Of a DNA stretch of 64,000 nucleotides, positions 1 through 9,995 are shown one piece after another. The notes beneath the pieces were generated by a model. That model ran no database searches. It worked only from the letters and a program-made list of their open reading frames with translations, and was not told the DNA's origin. The stretch's first letter is position 1. Every line of letters starts with the position of its first letter. The position numbers and the translations under genes were made by a program. Origin of the DNA: Blastocatellia bacterium. GTDB taxonomy: Bacteria > Acidobacteriota > Blastocatellia > Chloracidobacteriales > JADJPF01. The stretch spans positions 1 through 64,000 of the forward strand of contig JANWYG010000018.1 of the NCBI GenBank assembly GCA_025057015.1, read 5' to 3'.

Positions 1-1
1 C

Positions 2-142
2 TGCGTTTCATACGCAGCAGTTGCTATGGGTGTTGCAAGAAGCGGTGATCGTAACTTCTACATTGATGAGACTGGCGTGATTCGTGCTTCTACGACTGCT
101 ACTGCTACTCCGAACAGTGTTTCTACACCGCTCAACAACTAG
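2..142 (+). CDS. C-terminal end of a type IV pilin-like / prepilin-type protein (partial)
   Basis: An open frame enters from the left edge and ends at TAG 140-142, so only the last 46 residues are visible. The stretch RSGDRNFYIDETGVIRAS resembles the C-terminal end of the short pseudopilin-like proteins of Acidobacteriota and Deltaproteobacteria, where an (F/Y)xxDExGVIR motif closes the globular domain. The tail is Thr/Ser/Asn rich. The N-terminal methylation helix that would prove the assignment lies outside the window. A rho-independent terminator follows directly, so this is the end of a transcription unit. The call rests on this one motif. Confidence 0.5.
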   Translation, partial: CVSYAAVAMGVARSGDRNFYIDETGVIRASTTATATPNSVSTPLNN

Positions 143-157
143 AAGATTGTTGTTTAT

Positions 158-184
158 AAAGCTCCTACCTTGGTAGGAGCTTTT
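158..184 (+). terminator. Rho-independent terminator after the pilin-like gene
   Basis: AAAGCTCCTACC (158-169) pairs perfectly with GGTAGGAGCTTT (172-183) and is followed by T residues. It sits 15 nt after the stop codon of the pilin-like gene. Confidence 0.85.
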
Positions 185-227
185 ACGCTATTTTCAGGGT
201 AAATTTTCAGGGTATGCGGTCTTCCTG

Positions 228-1028
228 ATGATGAATCCTGTCTTAGTTATTGCTCTAAATACTTTCCGAGAGTCTGTTCGAGACAAAGTTTTATATAATC
301 TCCTTTTGTTTGTACTCCTACTAATAGCGGCCTCGCTTCTTGTGGCTGAGCTATCTCTGAACCAGGAACAGATTGTTATTGCTCGTATGGGACTTAGCGC
401 TATGCTCTTTTTTGGAGTGCTTATAGCCATCTTTATAGGCATTGGGTTGGTTTATAAGGAGATAGACAAGCGAACTGTATATACGATACTTGCTAAACCG
501 CTGTGTAGGTATGAGTTTATATTAGGCAAGTTTTTCGGATTGAGCTTAACTTTGCTTGTAAACTGTTCAGTAATGCTAGTAGCACTTCTCGCCGCGCTCA
601 GTGTTTTAGCTTATCGTCGCTATGCAAATCAGGCTTTCGGATATATCAATTTCGGTGTATTACCGGCTGGACTGTTGATATATTTGGAGCTGCTGATGGT
701 GGTAGCTATAGCGCTTCTATTTTCTTCCTTTTCTACGCCAGTCTTATCTACAGTTTTTTCTGTGCTCTTCTACATAATAGGCTCCCTTAGTCAGGATTTG
801 CTAGTATTTGCAAGGAGCATACGTTTAGTGCCTGCTAAGTACTTGCTTATCGGATTGTATTATGTGCTACCCAATTTTAGTAACTTCAACTATATCAACA
901 TAGTTGCTCATGATTTCCATTTTGTGTCTGGTAGGAAGATCCTCTTTGCGACTGTGTACGCTTTACTTTATATTTGCATGTTGCTAGTGTTGACTTCCGT
1001 AGTTTTCCAGAAACGTAATTTTAAATAG
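228..1028 (+). CDS. ABC-2 type transporter permease
   Basis: This 266-residue protein is an integral inner-membrane subunit of an ABC exporter. Hydrophobic segments lie near residues 23-43, 57-75, 103-125, 143-165, 170-190 and 240-258. The segment FIGIGLVYKEIDKRTVYTIL followed by AKPLCRYEFILGKFFG is the typical cytoplasmic gate of the ABC2_membrane_2 (NosY-like) family. ATG at 228 and ATG at 231 are both possible starts. The gene lies 1 nt from the TPR gene and 943 nt before the ATPase, so the three form one operon. The substrate is unknown. Confidence 0.85.
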   Translation: MMNPVLVIALNTFRESVRDKVLYNLLLFVLLLIAASLLVAELSLNQEQIVIARMGLSAMLFFGVLIAIFIGIGLVYKEIDKRTVYTILAKPLCRYEFILGKFFGLSLTLLVNCSVMLVALLAALSVLAYRRYANQAFGYINFGVLPAGLLIYLELLMVVAIALLFSSFSTPVLSTVFSVLFYIIGSLSQDLLVFARSIRLVPAKYLLIGLYYVLPNFSNFNYINIVAHDFHFVSGRKILFATVYALLYICMLLVLTSVVFQKRNFK

Positions 1029-1029
1029 T

Positions 1030-1953
1030 ATGTTGAAAGCTTTGCTGGCTATAGTCTTATTGCTGGGACTTAGTATCTCGGTGCAGCTTAAGTTAGATGC
1101 TGGCAAGCCACCTGAGTCTAGAATAGAAGACTTACTTTATATCCCCTCGGGAAAAACAGTGAAGGTCCTCTCATTTGGATTTGATGGGGTAGTGGCTGAT
1201 TTCTATTGGCTGCGAAGCGTCCAGTACTATGGTCGGCAATTGCTAGATGAAAATAATGAGATTAATTGGAATAGAACGGAAAACGTAAGATATGACCTGT
1301 TATATCCGCTACTTGATATTACGACCACGCTTGACCCACATTACATAATAGCTTACAGGTTTGCAGCATTGTTTTTGGTCGACTATGACCCGCAACTAGC
1401 TATCAAATTGCTCAAAAAAGGTATCGAATATAATCCTAATGAATGGCGGCTTTATCAGAATTTAGGTACGGTGTACTGGCAGATGAAGGACTATAAGGCG
1501 GCCAGCGAAGCGTTTTTCGCGGGGGCAGAGAAGCCAAAAGCACCCTATTGGATGAAGATTATGGGCGGTGTGATGTTGAGCACTTCTGGCGGGAGAGCTA
1601 CAGCGTGCAGACTTTATACCACTTTCTATGAAGAGGCACGTCAGTCGAATGACAGTTTTATAGCTGAGCAGTACGAGCTTCAGATAAAAAGGATACACGC
1701 ACTTGACGAAGTGGACTATCTGAATGAGCTACTAGATAACTACAAGAAGGTTTCTGGACGCTGTCCGAGCGGACTGTACCAATTAGGCGACTGGCTTAAA
1801 GTTCCATCTTCGACTGCCGGTTCATGTGGTCAGACAGTGCGTTTAAACGTCAAAGGCCGGGAAGTGATAAGTCCTTTAGGTGCTGCTTATGTCTTTGATG
1901 AGGAAGTATGCAAGGTGAAGATGCCGTTTGAGATGGTTGATCCGAACTACTAA
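1030..1953 (+). CDS. TPR-containing exported or membrane-anchored protein, ABC operon partner
   Basis: The 307-residue protein begins with a hydrophobic N-terminal segment (about residues 1-20) that could be a signal anchor. The central part (about 95-160) has TPR-like helical pairs with patterns such as NEWRLYQNLGTVYWQMKDY. The C-terminal part contains a small Cys-bearing region (SGRCPSGL, GSCGQT, EEVCKV). It lies between the permease and ATPase of an ABC-2 exporter, with 1 and 18 nt gaps, so it probably works with that transporter. I do not recognise a named family. Confidence 0.7.
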   Translation: MLKALLAIVLLLGLSISVQLKLDAGKPPESRIEDLLYIPSGKTVKVLSFGFDGVVADFYWLRSVQYYGRQLLDENNEINWNRTENVRYDLLYPLLDITTTLDPHYIIAYRFAALFLVDYDPQLAIKLLKKGIEYNPNEWRLYQNLGTVYWQMKDYKAASEAFFAGAEKPKAPYWMKIMGGVMLSTSGGRATACRLYTTFYEEARQSNDSFIAEQYELQIKRIHALDEVDYLNELLDNYKKVSGRCPSGLYQLGDWLKVPSSTAGSCGQTVRLNVKGREVISPLGAAYVFDEEVCKVKMPFEMVDPNY

Positions 1954-1971
1954 TCTTGCGGTTTTGGGGAA

Positions 1972-2937
1972 ATGCAGACAGCTCTGAAGATCGATAAACT
2001 TACTAAAGACTATACGATAGACTTCTTCGGTACTAAGAAAAAGAGAGCATTAGATGAGCTTAGCCTAGAGGTTTATGAGGGTGAAGTATTTGGTTTTCTA
2101 GGGGCAAATGGTGCCGGTAAAACTACAACTATTAAGATTCTGATGGGGTTGATCTATCCTACTTCGGGAACGGCCGAAATACTGGGACGCCCTATCTCGG
2201 ATATATCATCAAGGCGAGATATAGGATTTCTGCCAGAATCACCCTACTTTTATGATTATTTAACTGCTACTGAATTTCTTACCTACTGTGGAAATCTATT
2301 TAGAATAGAGAAATCGCTGTTGCGGGGGCGAATCAAGGAGCTTTTGCGGCTTGTAGGGCTCGAGCAAGCTGCTGATATCCAGCTTAGGAAGTTTTCCAAA
2401 GGGATGCTGCAACGTATAGGTATTGCTCAAGCGCTCATAAATGACCCTAAGATGGTTTTTATGGATGAGCCTATGTCGGGTCTCGATCCAATAGGCCGAC
2501 GTGAAGTTCGAGATATCATCATTTCTTTACGCGATCGTGGCAAGACTATCTTTTTTTCTACTCATATACTTTCAGATGTAGAAGTGCTTTGTGACAGAGT
2601 GGCCATACTGAAACAAGGAAAACTTGCTGGCTGTGGTCGCCTCTCCGACTTACAGCAGCAAAGCGATACCACTATGGAAGTTGTAGCACACAATGTAGAT
2701 AAAGAAGCGGTAGAGAAGCTAGGTGAGCTGGCTGTTTCGATAAGACAGACCGCTAGTGGAGTTAATATCAGAATAAGGTCTGAAGCTGAATTGGAGAGAG
2801 TAATACAAGCTGTGCATCAACACAAAGGTGGCATCGTTTCTGTTTATCCTGTTAAGACGCTCCTCGAAGACTTTTTCATTAAAGGAGAAAAGCAAAGTGA
2901 AGATGGCGTATGCGGTCATCCTAATAGTGGCAGCTAG
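1972..2937 (+). CDS. ABC transporter ATP-binding protein (ABC-2 exporter)
   Basis: The 321-residue ATPase drives the permease encoded upstream. Walker A is [10 protein letters not shown], the Q-loop lies near [10 protein letters not shown], the signature is [13 protein letters not shown] (SKG variant), Walker B is [13 protein letters not shown] and the switch His is in FFSTHILSD. The extra C-terminal region of about 80 residues after the ABC core matches the DUF4162-like extension common in this group. The 3' end overlaps the next gene by about 40 nt. Substrate unknown. Confidence 0.93.
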   Translation: MQTALKIDKLTKDYTIDFFGTKKKRALDELSLEVYEGEVFGFLGANGAGKTTTIKILMGLIYPTSGTAEILGRPISDISSRRDIGFLPESPYFYDYLTATEFLTYCGNLFRIEKSLLRGRIKELLRLVGLEQAADIQLRKFSKGMLQRIGIAQALINDPKMVFMDEPMSGLDPIGRREVRDIIISLRDRGKTIFFSTHILSDVEVLCDRVAILKQGKLAGCGRLSDLQQQSDTTMEVVAHNVDKEAVEKLGELAVSIRQTASGVNIRIRSEAELERVIQAVHQHKGGIVSVYPVKTLLEDFFIKGEKQSEDGVCGHPNSGS

Positions 2938-4522
2938 TCTGTTGTTGTTTGCAAACACTGTTACCCATCCATTTCTATATGATGATCACGTTCTGATAGT
3001 AGGAAACAAGAAGTTAGGAAGCCCTGAGTACTTGTCCTCTATTTTCAATAGCTCTTTCCAGTACGATGTCCCCCGACTTGACTATTCGGCTTTTCAGATA
3101 GATTACTATAGACCCTTTATAAGATTGTTGTTTTGGTGCATATATCAGGTAGGCGGCCTCAATTCAAAGTTTTGGCATTTGTCAAATATTATATTATTTA
3201 GTATCGTCTCAGTACTTGTCTGGGCGCTAATATATAAACTGTCTAATAACTTGGGGCTATCAACAGTATCTGGATTGCTGTTTGTTGTTCATCCGATTCA
3301 CACTGAGGCGGTAGCCTATGTCAACAGCCTGGTTGAAACTTTGCATGCCATCTTCTTTCTAAGCGCTTTACTTCTCTACTTAGGAGCCAGAGAAACTACT
3401 TCTGCTGACCGATCCAGGCAGATTGTGCTGTACCTTGGTGCTTTGTTTTTGTTTGAGGCTGCCTTATTGACTAAAGAAGCAGCACTTTGCTTTCCGATGG
3501 TAATAGTTGCTTTAGAACTGTCTTTTTGTAGTGGAAACTGGCGTGAGTGCTTGGTGCTAGTGATAAAAAGGACTTCGCTGTTCTTACTGCCTCTAGCTGG
3601 ATACTTTGCTTTGCGGTATATGACGTATGGAAATTTGATGCGTTTGCGTTCAGGAATGCCGATCTGGCAGGTATTGATAAATATTCCGCAGGCCATATTC
3701 AACTACCTGAAGATGCTAGTTTACCCTGTATCACTTACAATGCTCAACTCAATAAAGATTATTGACAGCATAATCAATCCATACTTTATTATTCCTTCGC
3801 TACTGCTACTGACGGTGACATTATTGCTGCTTATTTATAGCTCCAGACGGACATTCTTCTATTGGGCGTTTTTTATAATTACCCTAACACCTGTATTACA
3901 TCTCGGTATTTTCTCAGAGGATAGGATGTTACAGCACCGCTATGCCTTCCTAGCTTCTGTAGGGTTTTGTGCGTTGGTAGGTACCTTGTTTGACAAATTG
4001 CTTGCTAAGTCACGTGTGACGTATGCAGTACTATCTGCTGTGATTATATTTCTCTCTATACAGACGTATAAACAGAATAGCTATTGGCGTAGCGAGTATG
4101 TTCTATATCAGCGTGAGTACGCCTTAGCCCCCAATTCGGATTTTGCTGCTTGCGCGTATGCTTCTCAGCTACTACTTGCTGGTCAGGTGCAGGAGGCGGC
4201 TAGGCTTTTTACTCATGTAATCGAAAAAATAAAGCCTGACTCTGATTTTGCTCATTTTGGGATGGCTTCATACTACATGATGAAGGGCGATTATGAGCAG
4301 GCAGCTTACTTTTATGAGCGGACAATAGAGCTCCAGCAGGGTCATCGTCGAGATCTGTATATATACCTGGCTGAGTGTTATAAAAGGCTTGGCAATAGAG
4401 AGCGAGCTATACAGCTACTTGAAGAACTAGTGAAGTCTAATCCGGACTATTTGGAGGCAAAGTTTGCACTTGCAGAATTGATGGCGGCAGACGCATCTTT
4501 TGGAGGAAGTTATGCCAATTAG
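2897..4522 (+). CDS. TMTC-like multi-pass glycosyltransferase with C-terminal TPRs (copy 1)
   Basis: This is a polytopic membrane protein of the DUF1736/TMTC type, whose eukaryotic members are GT-C O-mannosyltransferases. YDDH follows the first transmembrane helix, as expected for the acidic catalytic motif of GT-C enzymes, and HPIHTEAVAYVNS is the family signature. About ten hydrophobic segments follow, then EDRMLQHRYAF and two or three TPRs (about residues 400-540). I chose GTG at 2897, 9 nt after GGAG, over ATG at 2903, which is rather far from that RBS; longer starts lie inside the ATPase gene. A paralogue lies at 6116-7723. The sugar donor and acceptor are unknown. Confidence 0.8.
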   Translation: MKMAYAVILIVAASLLLFANTVTHPFLYDDHVLIVGNKKLGSPEYLSSIFNSSFQYDVPRLDYSAFQIDYYRPFIRLLFWCIYQVGGLNSKFWHLSNIILFSIVSVLVWALIYKLSNNLGLSTVSGLLFVVHPIHTEAVAYVNSLVETLHAIFFLSALLLYLGARETTSADRSRQIVLYLGALFLFEAALLTKEAALCFPMVIVALELSFCSGNWRECLVLVIKRTSLFLLPLAGYFALRYMTYGNLMRLRSGMPIWQVLINIPQAIFNYLKMLVYPVSLTMLNSIKIIDSIINPYFIIPSLLLLTVTLLLLIYSSRRTFFYWAFFIITLTPVLHLGIFSEDRMLQHRYAFLASVGFCALVGTLFDKLLAKSRVTYAVLSAVIIFLSIQTYKQNSYWRSEYVLYQREYALAPNSDFAACAYASQLLLAGQVQEAARLFTHVIEKIKPDSDFAHFGMASYYMMKGDYEQAAYFYERTIELQQGHRRDLYIYLAECYKRLGNRERAIQLLEELVKSNPDYLEAKFALAELMAADASFGGSYAN

Positions 4523-5522
4523 ACTTGCTATAGTTGGTGTTGGCAACTGGGGATACAACCATTTGCGGACGTTTGCCGCGTTGCAAGACTGCGACTTGCG
4601 ACTAGTCTGTGACTTGTCTGAAGCGCGATTGAAGAAAGCAAAGGAAGTAGCACCCTCTGTTGAGACTGCGACTGATTATAGCAAAGTGCTAAGTGATGAC
4701 ATCGAAGCTGTTGTGATAGCTACAGATGCTGCCTCGCACTACGAGCAAGCGCGATGTGCTCTTGAAGCTGGCAAGGCTGTCTTCGTCGAAAAGCCTATTA
4801 CGCTCGAAGTCAGGCAAGCTGAGGAACTAGTCAATTTGGCCGAAAAAAAGGGACTAGTCCTGATGGTAGGCCATTTACTTCTATATCATCCAGTAGTTGT
4901 AGCGATAAAAAACTATCTGTCGAGTGGTGAGTGGGGAGAGGTGTTCTATATCTACTCGACGCGGGTTAACCTGGGTACGATCCGTACTACGGAAAATGCT
5001 TTGTGGAGCCTTGCACCGCACGATATTTCCGTGATGCTCCATTTAACTGGCAAGATGCCACGCGTCGTGAATGCCGTCGGTGGTAGCTTTATCAAGAAAT
5101 CCGTTCAAGATGTGGTCTTTTTCTCGCTTCGCTTTCCTGGCAACATAATAGGCCATGGTCAGGCAAGTTGGCTCGATCCTCATAAGATACGTAAGTTCAC
5201 AATTGTCTCTCAGCGAAAGATGGTGGTCTTTGATGACGTAGAACCTAGAGAGAAGCTTAGGATCTACGACAAAGGGTTTGATGAACCTAAAGAGTATCTG
5301 ACTTATGGTGAACAATATACTTTGCGTGATGGAGACATATTCATTCCCGCTATAAAGATGGCTGAACCGCTTAGACTCGAATGTCAGCACTTTCTGGACT
5401 GTGTGGCTACTCGAAAACGTCCTCTTACGGACGGTGTGAACGGTCTAGAAGTGCTGCGCATTCTTGATGCTGCCCAGCAATCTCTTGATAACGACGGCAC
5501 TCCGGTTATCCTTTCTGACTAA
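4512..5522 (+). CDS. Gfo/Idh/MocA-family NAD(P)-dependent oxidoreductase, WlbA/WbpB-like
   Basis: This 336-residue enzyme has the N-terminal Rossmann motif LAIVGVGNWGYNH and the Gfo/Idh signature VEKPITLEVRQAEEL. Its alpha/beta C-terminal domain has the APHDISVMLHLTG region. In bacteria this family oxidises the 3-position of UDP-GlcNAc-uronic acid (WbpB/WlbA), and the neighbouring acetyltransferase and DegT genes match that pathway. I chose ATG at 4512 because GGAGG lies at 4502-4506; the alternative TTG at 4500 would overlap more. It overlaps the TMTC-like gene by 11 nt. The exact substrate is inferred from neighbours. Confidence 0.82.
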   Translation: MPIRLAIVGVGNWGYNHLRTFAALQDCDLRLVCDLSEARLKKAKEVAPSVETATDYSKVLSDDIEAVVIATDAASHYEQARCALEAGKAVFVEKPITLEVRQAEELVNLAEKKGLVLMVGHLLLYHPVVVAIKNYLSSGEWGEVFYIYSTRVNLGTIRTTENALWSLAPHDISVMLHLTGKMPRVVNAVGGSFIKKSVQDVVFFSLRFPGNIIGHGQASWLDPHKIRKFTIVSQRKMVVFDDVEPREKLRIYDKGFDEPKEYLTYGEQYTLRDGDIFIPAIKMAEPLRLECQHFLDCVATRKRPLTDGVNGLEVLRILDAAQQSLDNDGTPVILSD

Positions 5523-5531
5523 TGAGGTAAT

Positions 5532-6119
5532 ATGTCCAACAGGAAGAACGTGTTTGTACATGAGTCCTCTTATGTGGATGAACCTTGCGAAATAGGTGAA
5601 GGCACAAAGATTTGGCACTTTTGCCATATAATGCAAAACTGTGTCATAGGCGAAAAGTGTAATATAGGGCAAAACGTCGTGATCTCACCGGGCGTGCGTA
5701 TCGGCAGAAATGTAAAGATTCAGAACAACGTTTCTGTCTATACAGGTGTGATTCTTGAAGATGATGTCTTTTGCGGACCTTCTATGGTTTTTACAAACGT
5801 TGTAAATCCACGCAGCGAGGTCGTTCGACGGGATGAATATAAACAGACGCTGGTCAAACGCGGGGCAAGTCTAGGAGCAAACTCTACGATAGTATGTGGG
5901 CACACTATAGGACGCTACGCTTTTGTAGGTGCCGGTGCTGTGGTTACTAAAGACGTTCCTGACTATGCGCTTGTCGTCGGAAATCCGGCTAGGATAGTCG
6001 GCTGGATGTGTGCCTGTGGTGTCAAACTTCCTTATTCGTTGCACCAAGATGGCGAGACTGTTTGTGTTGCTTGTGGCCGTCGCTTTCTCAAGAATGGATT
6101 AGAGGTACGCGAAGTGTGA
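5532..6119 (+). CDS. Left-handed beta-helix N-acetyltransferase, WbpD/WlbB-like
   Basis: The 195-residue protein consists of hexapeptide repeats (for example [53 protein letters not shown]) ending in the typical [11 protein letters not shown]. The motif [13 protein letters not shown] is characteristic of the UDP-amino-sugar N-acetyltransferases. The C-terminal 45 residues carry CACG and CVACG, a small zinc-ribbon tail seen in many WbpD-like enzymes. With the Gfo/Idh gene upstream and DegT gene downstream it fits synthesis of a 2,3-diacetamido-uronic acid nucleotide sugar. The stop overlaps the GTG start of the next gene. Confidence 0.88.
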   Translation: MSNRKNVFVHESSYVDEPCEIGEGTKIWHFCHIMQNCVIGEKCNIGQNVVISPGVRIGRNVKIQNNVSVYTGVILEDDVFCGPSMVFTNVVNPRSEVVRRDEYKQTLVKRGASLGANSTIVCGHTIGRYAFVGAGAVVTKDVPDYALVVGNPARIVGWMCACGVKLPYSLHQDGETVCVACGRRFLKNGLEVREV

Positions 6120-7723
6120 CATCTAGTCGATATTTGCTTCTTATACTTCTGCTAACCGTTTTAGTATTTGCCGCTAGCTTGCAAGGTAAGTTCGTCTATG
6201 ATGACCACTTTATTATAGTTAACAGCAAATCTCTTCCAAGAAACGATTATTTTTCTACTATCTTTACTCATTCCTTTGCCTATGATGCTGGTAGCGATGA
6301 GAGCTATGTATCTAATCCCATAGATTATTATAGGCCGTTTATAAGACTTTTCTTTGGCTTGTGTTTTAGACTTTTCGGCCTTGATCCTTTCTATTGGCGT
6401 TTGGCTAATCTCTTGGTGTATCTTGTAGCGATCTTTTTCTGTTACTTCTTGGTGCGCGAATTGAGCGACGAGAAAATAGCTATCCTTTCGACGCTGTTTT
6501 TTGCCGTGCATCCGCTACATTCAGAATCTGTAGCATATGTTAATGGTTCAGTGGATACGCTGCATGCAGCATTCTTTTTTCCCTCGTTTCTACTCTTTGT
6601 GCTTTATCGAAAGAATGGAAAACTAGTCTATCTGCTTGGCGGGTGTACGCTTTTTCTAGCCGCTTTATTTACTAAAGAGCTTGCATTGATGCTTCCTCTG
6701 TTAGTAGTTTTATATCTGTACTTGTATGATGAGGAGAACGACCCGCGAAAGAAGTTCTGGAAAGTAGCAAGAGTCGCAGTACCTCTGCTTATCACCGTAG
6801 CTTCATACCTACTGTTGAGATCTTACACCTATAAGTCAGTATTTGCTTCTGCAAGACAAGTTTTTACTGGAAAATTGACGCTTTCAGAAACGTTATTGAC
6901 CATACCTTCTGTCATATTGGAATACCTAAGGATGATGCTTTGGCCTGTGGATCTGCGTATTCTCAGGTCTGTTCCTATAATTACTACGCTGTTTTCTGCC
7001 AGATTTCTGCTTTCGCTTGTTGCTGTAGTGCTGCTTATAGGAATCTGTCTCAGGCTACCGATACGCCTTAAGATGGCAGTGGGTTTGTTCCTTATAGGTC
7101 TATTTCCCGTGTTGAATATCTCTGCTTTCCCGCAAGATAGAATGCTGCAGGATCGGTATGCTTTCATTTCTCTACTTGGTTTCTGCATGGTGTTGGCCGA
7201 GGTAGTAGTTTGGCTCTACAGCTCGAAGGATAAGATACTGCGTCGAGTGACGGTTTGGACTACAGGGATAGTCGTCTTGTTACTTTGTTGGCTGACAATT
7301 AGACAAAATGGCTATTGGATGAGCGATAGCGCTCTTTGGATGCGGGCTAGCGCTTTAGTACCAACGTCTGTTTATGCTCATTGCAATGCTGGCTCTTTTT
7401 TGCTTGCTGAAGGTAACGAGGAATGTCTTGCTTATTACAAGCAAGCTCTTTCTCTTGATCCCAAGGCTACGTGTGCTCTTATAGGGTTTGCTGAATATTA
7501 TGGCAAGAAGCGGGACTACCGGACTGCGATAGAGTATTGGAAAAAAGCAGTAGAAGCCGGAGGTTATCGCAAGAAGATTAATATGCTATTTTTGGCTCAG
7601 ACTTACAGCATTGCAGGTGATAACAGGTCAGCTTTGGAGGTGCTGAAGCGTACTGTGCAAGAGTTTCCTGATTATGAAGAGGCAAAGGTACTGTATGCCG
7701 AGCTAAGCAGGCTGGTTGAGTAA
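6116..7723 (+). CDS. TMTC-like multi-pass glycosyltransferase with C-terminal TPRs (copy 2)
   Basis: This 535-residue paralogue of the 2897-4522 protein shares YDDH after the first transmembrane helix, [41 protein letters not shown] and a C-terminal TPR block. The open frame extends back to 6008, but that part is antisense-like overlap with the acetyltransferase. GTG at 6116, 10 nt after AGAGG, overlaps the upstream TGA and gives an N-terminus that begins directly with the first transmembrane helix. The GT-C fold and O-glycosyl transfer are inferred from the family; the two copies bracket sugar-modifying genes. Confidence 0.8.
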   Translation: MTSSRYLLLILLLTVLVFAASLQGKFVYDDHFIIVNSKSLPRNDYFSTIFTHSFAYDAGSDESYVSNPIDYYRPFIRLFFGLCFRLFGLDPFYWRLANLLVYLVAIFFCYFLVRELSDEKIAILSTLFFAVHPLHSESVAYVNGSVDTLHAAFFFPSFLLFVLYRKNGKLVYLLGGCTLFLAALFTKELALMLPLLVVLYLYLYDEENDPRKKFWKVARVAVPLLITVASYLLLRSYTYKSVFASARQVFTGKLTLSETLLTIPSVILEYLRMMLWPVDLRILRSVPIITTLFSARFLLSLVAVVLLIGICLRLPIRLKMAVGLFLIGLFPVLNISAFPQDRMLQDRYAFISLLGFCMVLAEVVVWLYSSKDKILRRVTVWTTGIVVLLLCWLTIRQNGYWMSDSALWMRASALVPTSVYAHCNAGSFLLAEGNEECLAYYKQALSLDPKATCALIGFAEYYGKKRDYRTAIEYWKKAVEAGGYRKKINMLFLAQTYSIAGDNRSALEVLKRTVQEFPDYEEAKVLYAELSRLVE

Positions 7724-7785
7724 GCGGGAATAGGTTTTGTTTTAGGTGCTTTCTGAGTAGAATCTATCCCTTAAGTGAGGTGAGT

Positions 7786-8904
7786 ATGGTTGTACCGCTG
7801 CTGGATCTCAAAGCTCAGTATGAACAAATAAAGTCGGAAGTAAGGGCTGCAATAGAGGATGTCTTTGAGCGACAGCAGTTTATACTGGGTCGCGATGTAG
7901 CAGCGCTTGAGCAAGCTATAGCCGATTACTCAACTACCCAGCATGCGGTTGGATGTGCATCTGGTTCAGATGCACTGCTGCTTGCGCTGATGGCACTTGG
8001 GATAGGGCGGGATGATGAGGTAATAACTACTCCGTTTACGTTCTTTGCTACTGGTGGCTCGATAGCAAGGTTGGGTGCTCGTCCGATCTATGTCGATATT
8101 GATCCTGAGACTTTTAATATACATCCATCTGCACTGGAGCAAGCTATTACCAGTAGAACTCGTGCCATAATACCTGTCCATCTGTTCGGACAGATGGCTG
8201 AGATGGATGAGATAATGGATATAGCAAATCGCTATGGTCTCTATGTCATAGAAGATGCTGCACAAGCGATAGGTGCCGAGTACAAATCTCGGCGAGCTGG
8301 CTCTATAGGACATATTGGTTGTCTTAGCTTCTTTCCTACGAAGAACTTAGGTGGTGCTGGTGATGGTGGTATGGTGCTTACTAACGACGAGCAGCTTGCA
8401 GAAAAGATCCGCACTTTGCGCGTACACGGTGGTCGTATAGAGTATGTCTACAAAATGATAGGCTGCAACAGTCGCTTAGACGAGCTTCAAGCAGCAATCC
8501 TGCGGGTGAAGCTCAAGTATTTGGACGATTGGACTGAGCGTAGGAGAGTGAACGCTGCGATTTACGATAGGCTGTTTCTTGAATACGGATTATCTGAGCA
8601 TGTCAAAACACCGGTTAGACGCGACTACTGTAGGCATATTTTTCATCAGTACACGGTTCGTGTGACACGGCGCGAAGATTTGATCAATTGGCTTAAAGAG
8701 CACAAGATAGGCTGCAAGATCTACTATCCGCTGCCACTACATCTTCAGGAATGCTTTGCATATTTGGGTTATAAACCCGGTGACTTGCCGGTGGCTGAGC
8801 AGGCAGCTCGGGAGGTGCTTTCCTTGCCTATCTATCCTGAACTTACTGAAGAACAGATTCATTTTGTAGTAAGGACTATAGCAAAGTTCTATGATCACAG
8901 GTAA
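7786..8904 (+). CDS. DegT/DnrJ/EryC1 PLP-dependent sugar aminotransferase, WbpE-like
   Basis: This 372-residue enzyme aminates a keto-sugar nucleotide. [17 protein letters not shown] forms the PLP phosphate-binding start and [11 protein letters not shown] supplies the Asp that contacts the PLP ring nitrogen. [15 protein letters not shown] carries the Schiff-base Lys. The C-terminal part [14 protein letters not shown] is standard for the family. GTG at 7780 is an alternative in-frame start, but ATG at 7786 follows GAGG at 7777-7780 with 5 nt. With the WlbA-like and WbpD-like genes it completes a three-enzyme amino-sugar module. It overlaps the epimerase gene by 14 nt. Confidence 0.9.
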   Translation: MVVPLLDLKAQYEQIKSEVRAAIEDVFERQQFILGRDVAALEQAIADYSTTQHAVGCASGSDALLLALMALGIGRDDEVITTPFTFFATGGSIARLGARPIYVDIDPETFNIHPSALEQAITSRTRAIIPVHLFGQMAEMDEIMDIANRYGLYVIEDAAQAIGAEYKSRRAGSIGHIGCLSFFPTKNLGGAGDGGMVLTNDEQLAEKIRTLRVHGGRIEYVYKMIGCNSRLDELQAAILRVKLKYLDDWTERRRVNAAIYDRLFLEYGLSEHVKTPVRRDYCRHIFHQYTVRVTRREDLINWLKEHKIGCKIYYPLPLHLQECFAYLGYKPGDLPVAEQAAREVLSLPIYPELTEEQIHFVVRTIAKFYDHR

Positions 8905-9850
8905 GAAAGTGTTTCTAACTGGAGGGGCTGGCTTTATAGGAGCCAAGCTGGCGGCTCGTCTTGTAGAGTATAATAACAAGGTTACGATTTACGATAATTT
9001 TGCCCGTAACTCCCTCAAGGATACAGATCTAGCCTTGCATCCAAACGTGCGGGTCATACAAGGTGACGTACTCGACTATGTTTCACTGCGTGATGCAATA
9101 GAAGGTCATCAGCTTGTAGTTCATTTGGCTGGTATTGCAGGTATAGATACAGTGCTGCGCAGCCCTGTACGTACGTTTCGAGTCAATCTCTTAGGCACCG
9201 CAAACGTCTGCGAGGCTGTCTATGAGGTAGGAGGATGTGAGCGGCTGATAGATTTTTCAAGCAGCGAGGTTTTTGGGCAAGTGGCGTTTCGCTTGAGCGA
9301 AGCGGATCCGACTACGATAGGAGCTGTCGGAGAACAGCGATGGAATTATGCTATCTCCAAGCTTGCTGCAGAGCATCTTACGCACGCGTATTTTAAAGAG
9401 TACGGTGTGCCGACAGTATCCGTTAGGCCGTTCAATATCTACGGACCTGGACAAGTCGGAGAAGGTGCATTACAAAGGTTTGTACTGGCAGCACTTGCTG
9501 GTAGCCCTATGAAGATCTTCGGTGATGGCAGTCAGATACGCTCTTGGTGCTTCGTAGATGATTTCGTAGATTGTATTCTCCTCTGTTTAGAAAGGCCTGA
9601 GGCTGTAGGTCAAGTCTTTAACATAGGTAATCCGCAAGCTACTGTTACAGTGCTTGGTTTAGCAGAAACTATAAAGCGGCTGCTTAAGTCAGAATCTGCT
9701 ATAGAGTTTGTCTCTCGTAAAGGAGTAGATGTCGAGCTGCGTGTACCAAATATAGACAAAGCGCGAGCATTGCTTGGCTTTGAGCCTCGTGTAGGGCTAG
9801 AGGCTGGCATATTGCGCACTGCCGAATGGTACTCTCAGAAGATGAAATAA
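8891..9850 (+). CDS. NAD-dependent nucleotide-sugar epimerase/dehydratase (extended SDR)
   Basis: The 319-residue extended SDR has the glycine motif [13 protein letters not shown], the catalytic triad with SSSEVFG and [10 protein letters not shown] (YxxxK), and [11 protein letters not shown]. The latter is typical of UDP-glucose 4-epimerases and dTDP-glucose 4,6-dehydratases. It overlaps the aminotransferase and closes the sugar operon. Substrate specificity cannot be read from sequence alone; epimerisation or dehydration of a UDP-sugar is likely. No terminator with a U-run is evident in the 145 nt that follow. Confidence 0.88.
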   Translation: MITGKKVFLTGGAGFIGAKLAARLVEYNNKVTIYDNFARNSLKDTDLALHPNVRVIQGDVLDYVSLRDAIEGHQLVVHLAGIAGIDTVLRSPVRTFRVNLLGTANVCEAVYEVGGCERLIDFSSSEVFGQVAFRLSEADPTTIGAVGEQRWNYAISKLAAEHLTHAYFKEYGVPTVSVRPFNIYGPGQVGEGALQRFVLAALAGSPMKIFGDGSQIRSWCFVDDFVDCILLCLERPEAVGQVFNIGNPQATVTVLGLAETIKRLLKSESAIEFVSRKGVDVELRVPNIDKARALLGFEPRVGLEAGILRTAEWYSQKMK

Positions 9851-9995
9851 AGTAATTGGAGTATTCTGAATTTAGCAAAGGTGGTTGCTGCTCTGTAAAT
9901 TCTCAGTTACCACTATATCATAGCAGCCTCTGTTATAGCGTATTTAGAAGCAAGAGAAGGCTATTATTGGTGATTATTTACGGTGTCTTAGCTTA

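Noticed and set aside
1462-1698. Short minus-strand frames within the ABC operon and elsewhere
   Set aside because: They are shadows of the strongly supported plus-strand genes, with no motif, RBS or context support.
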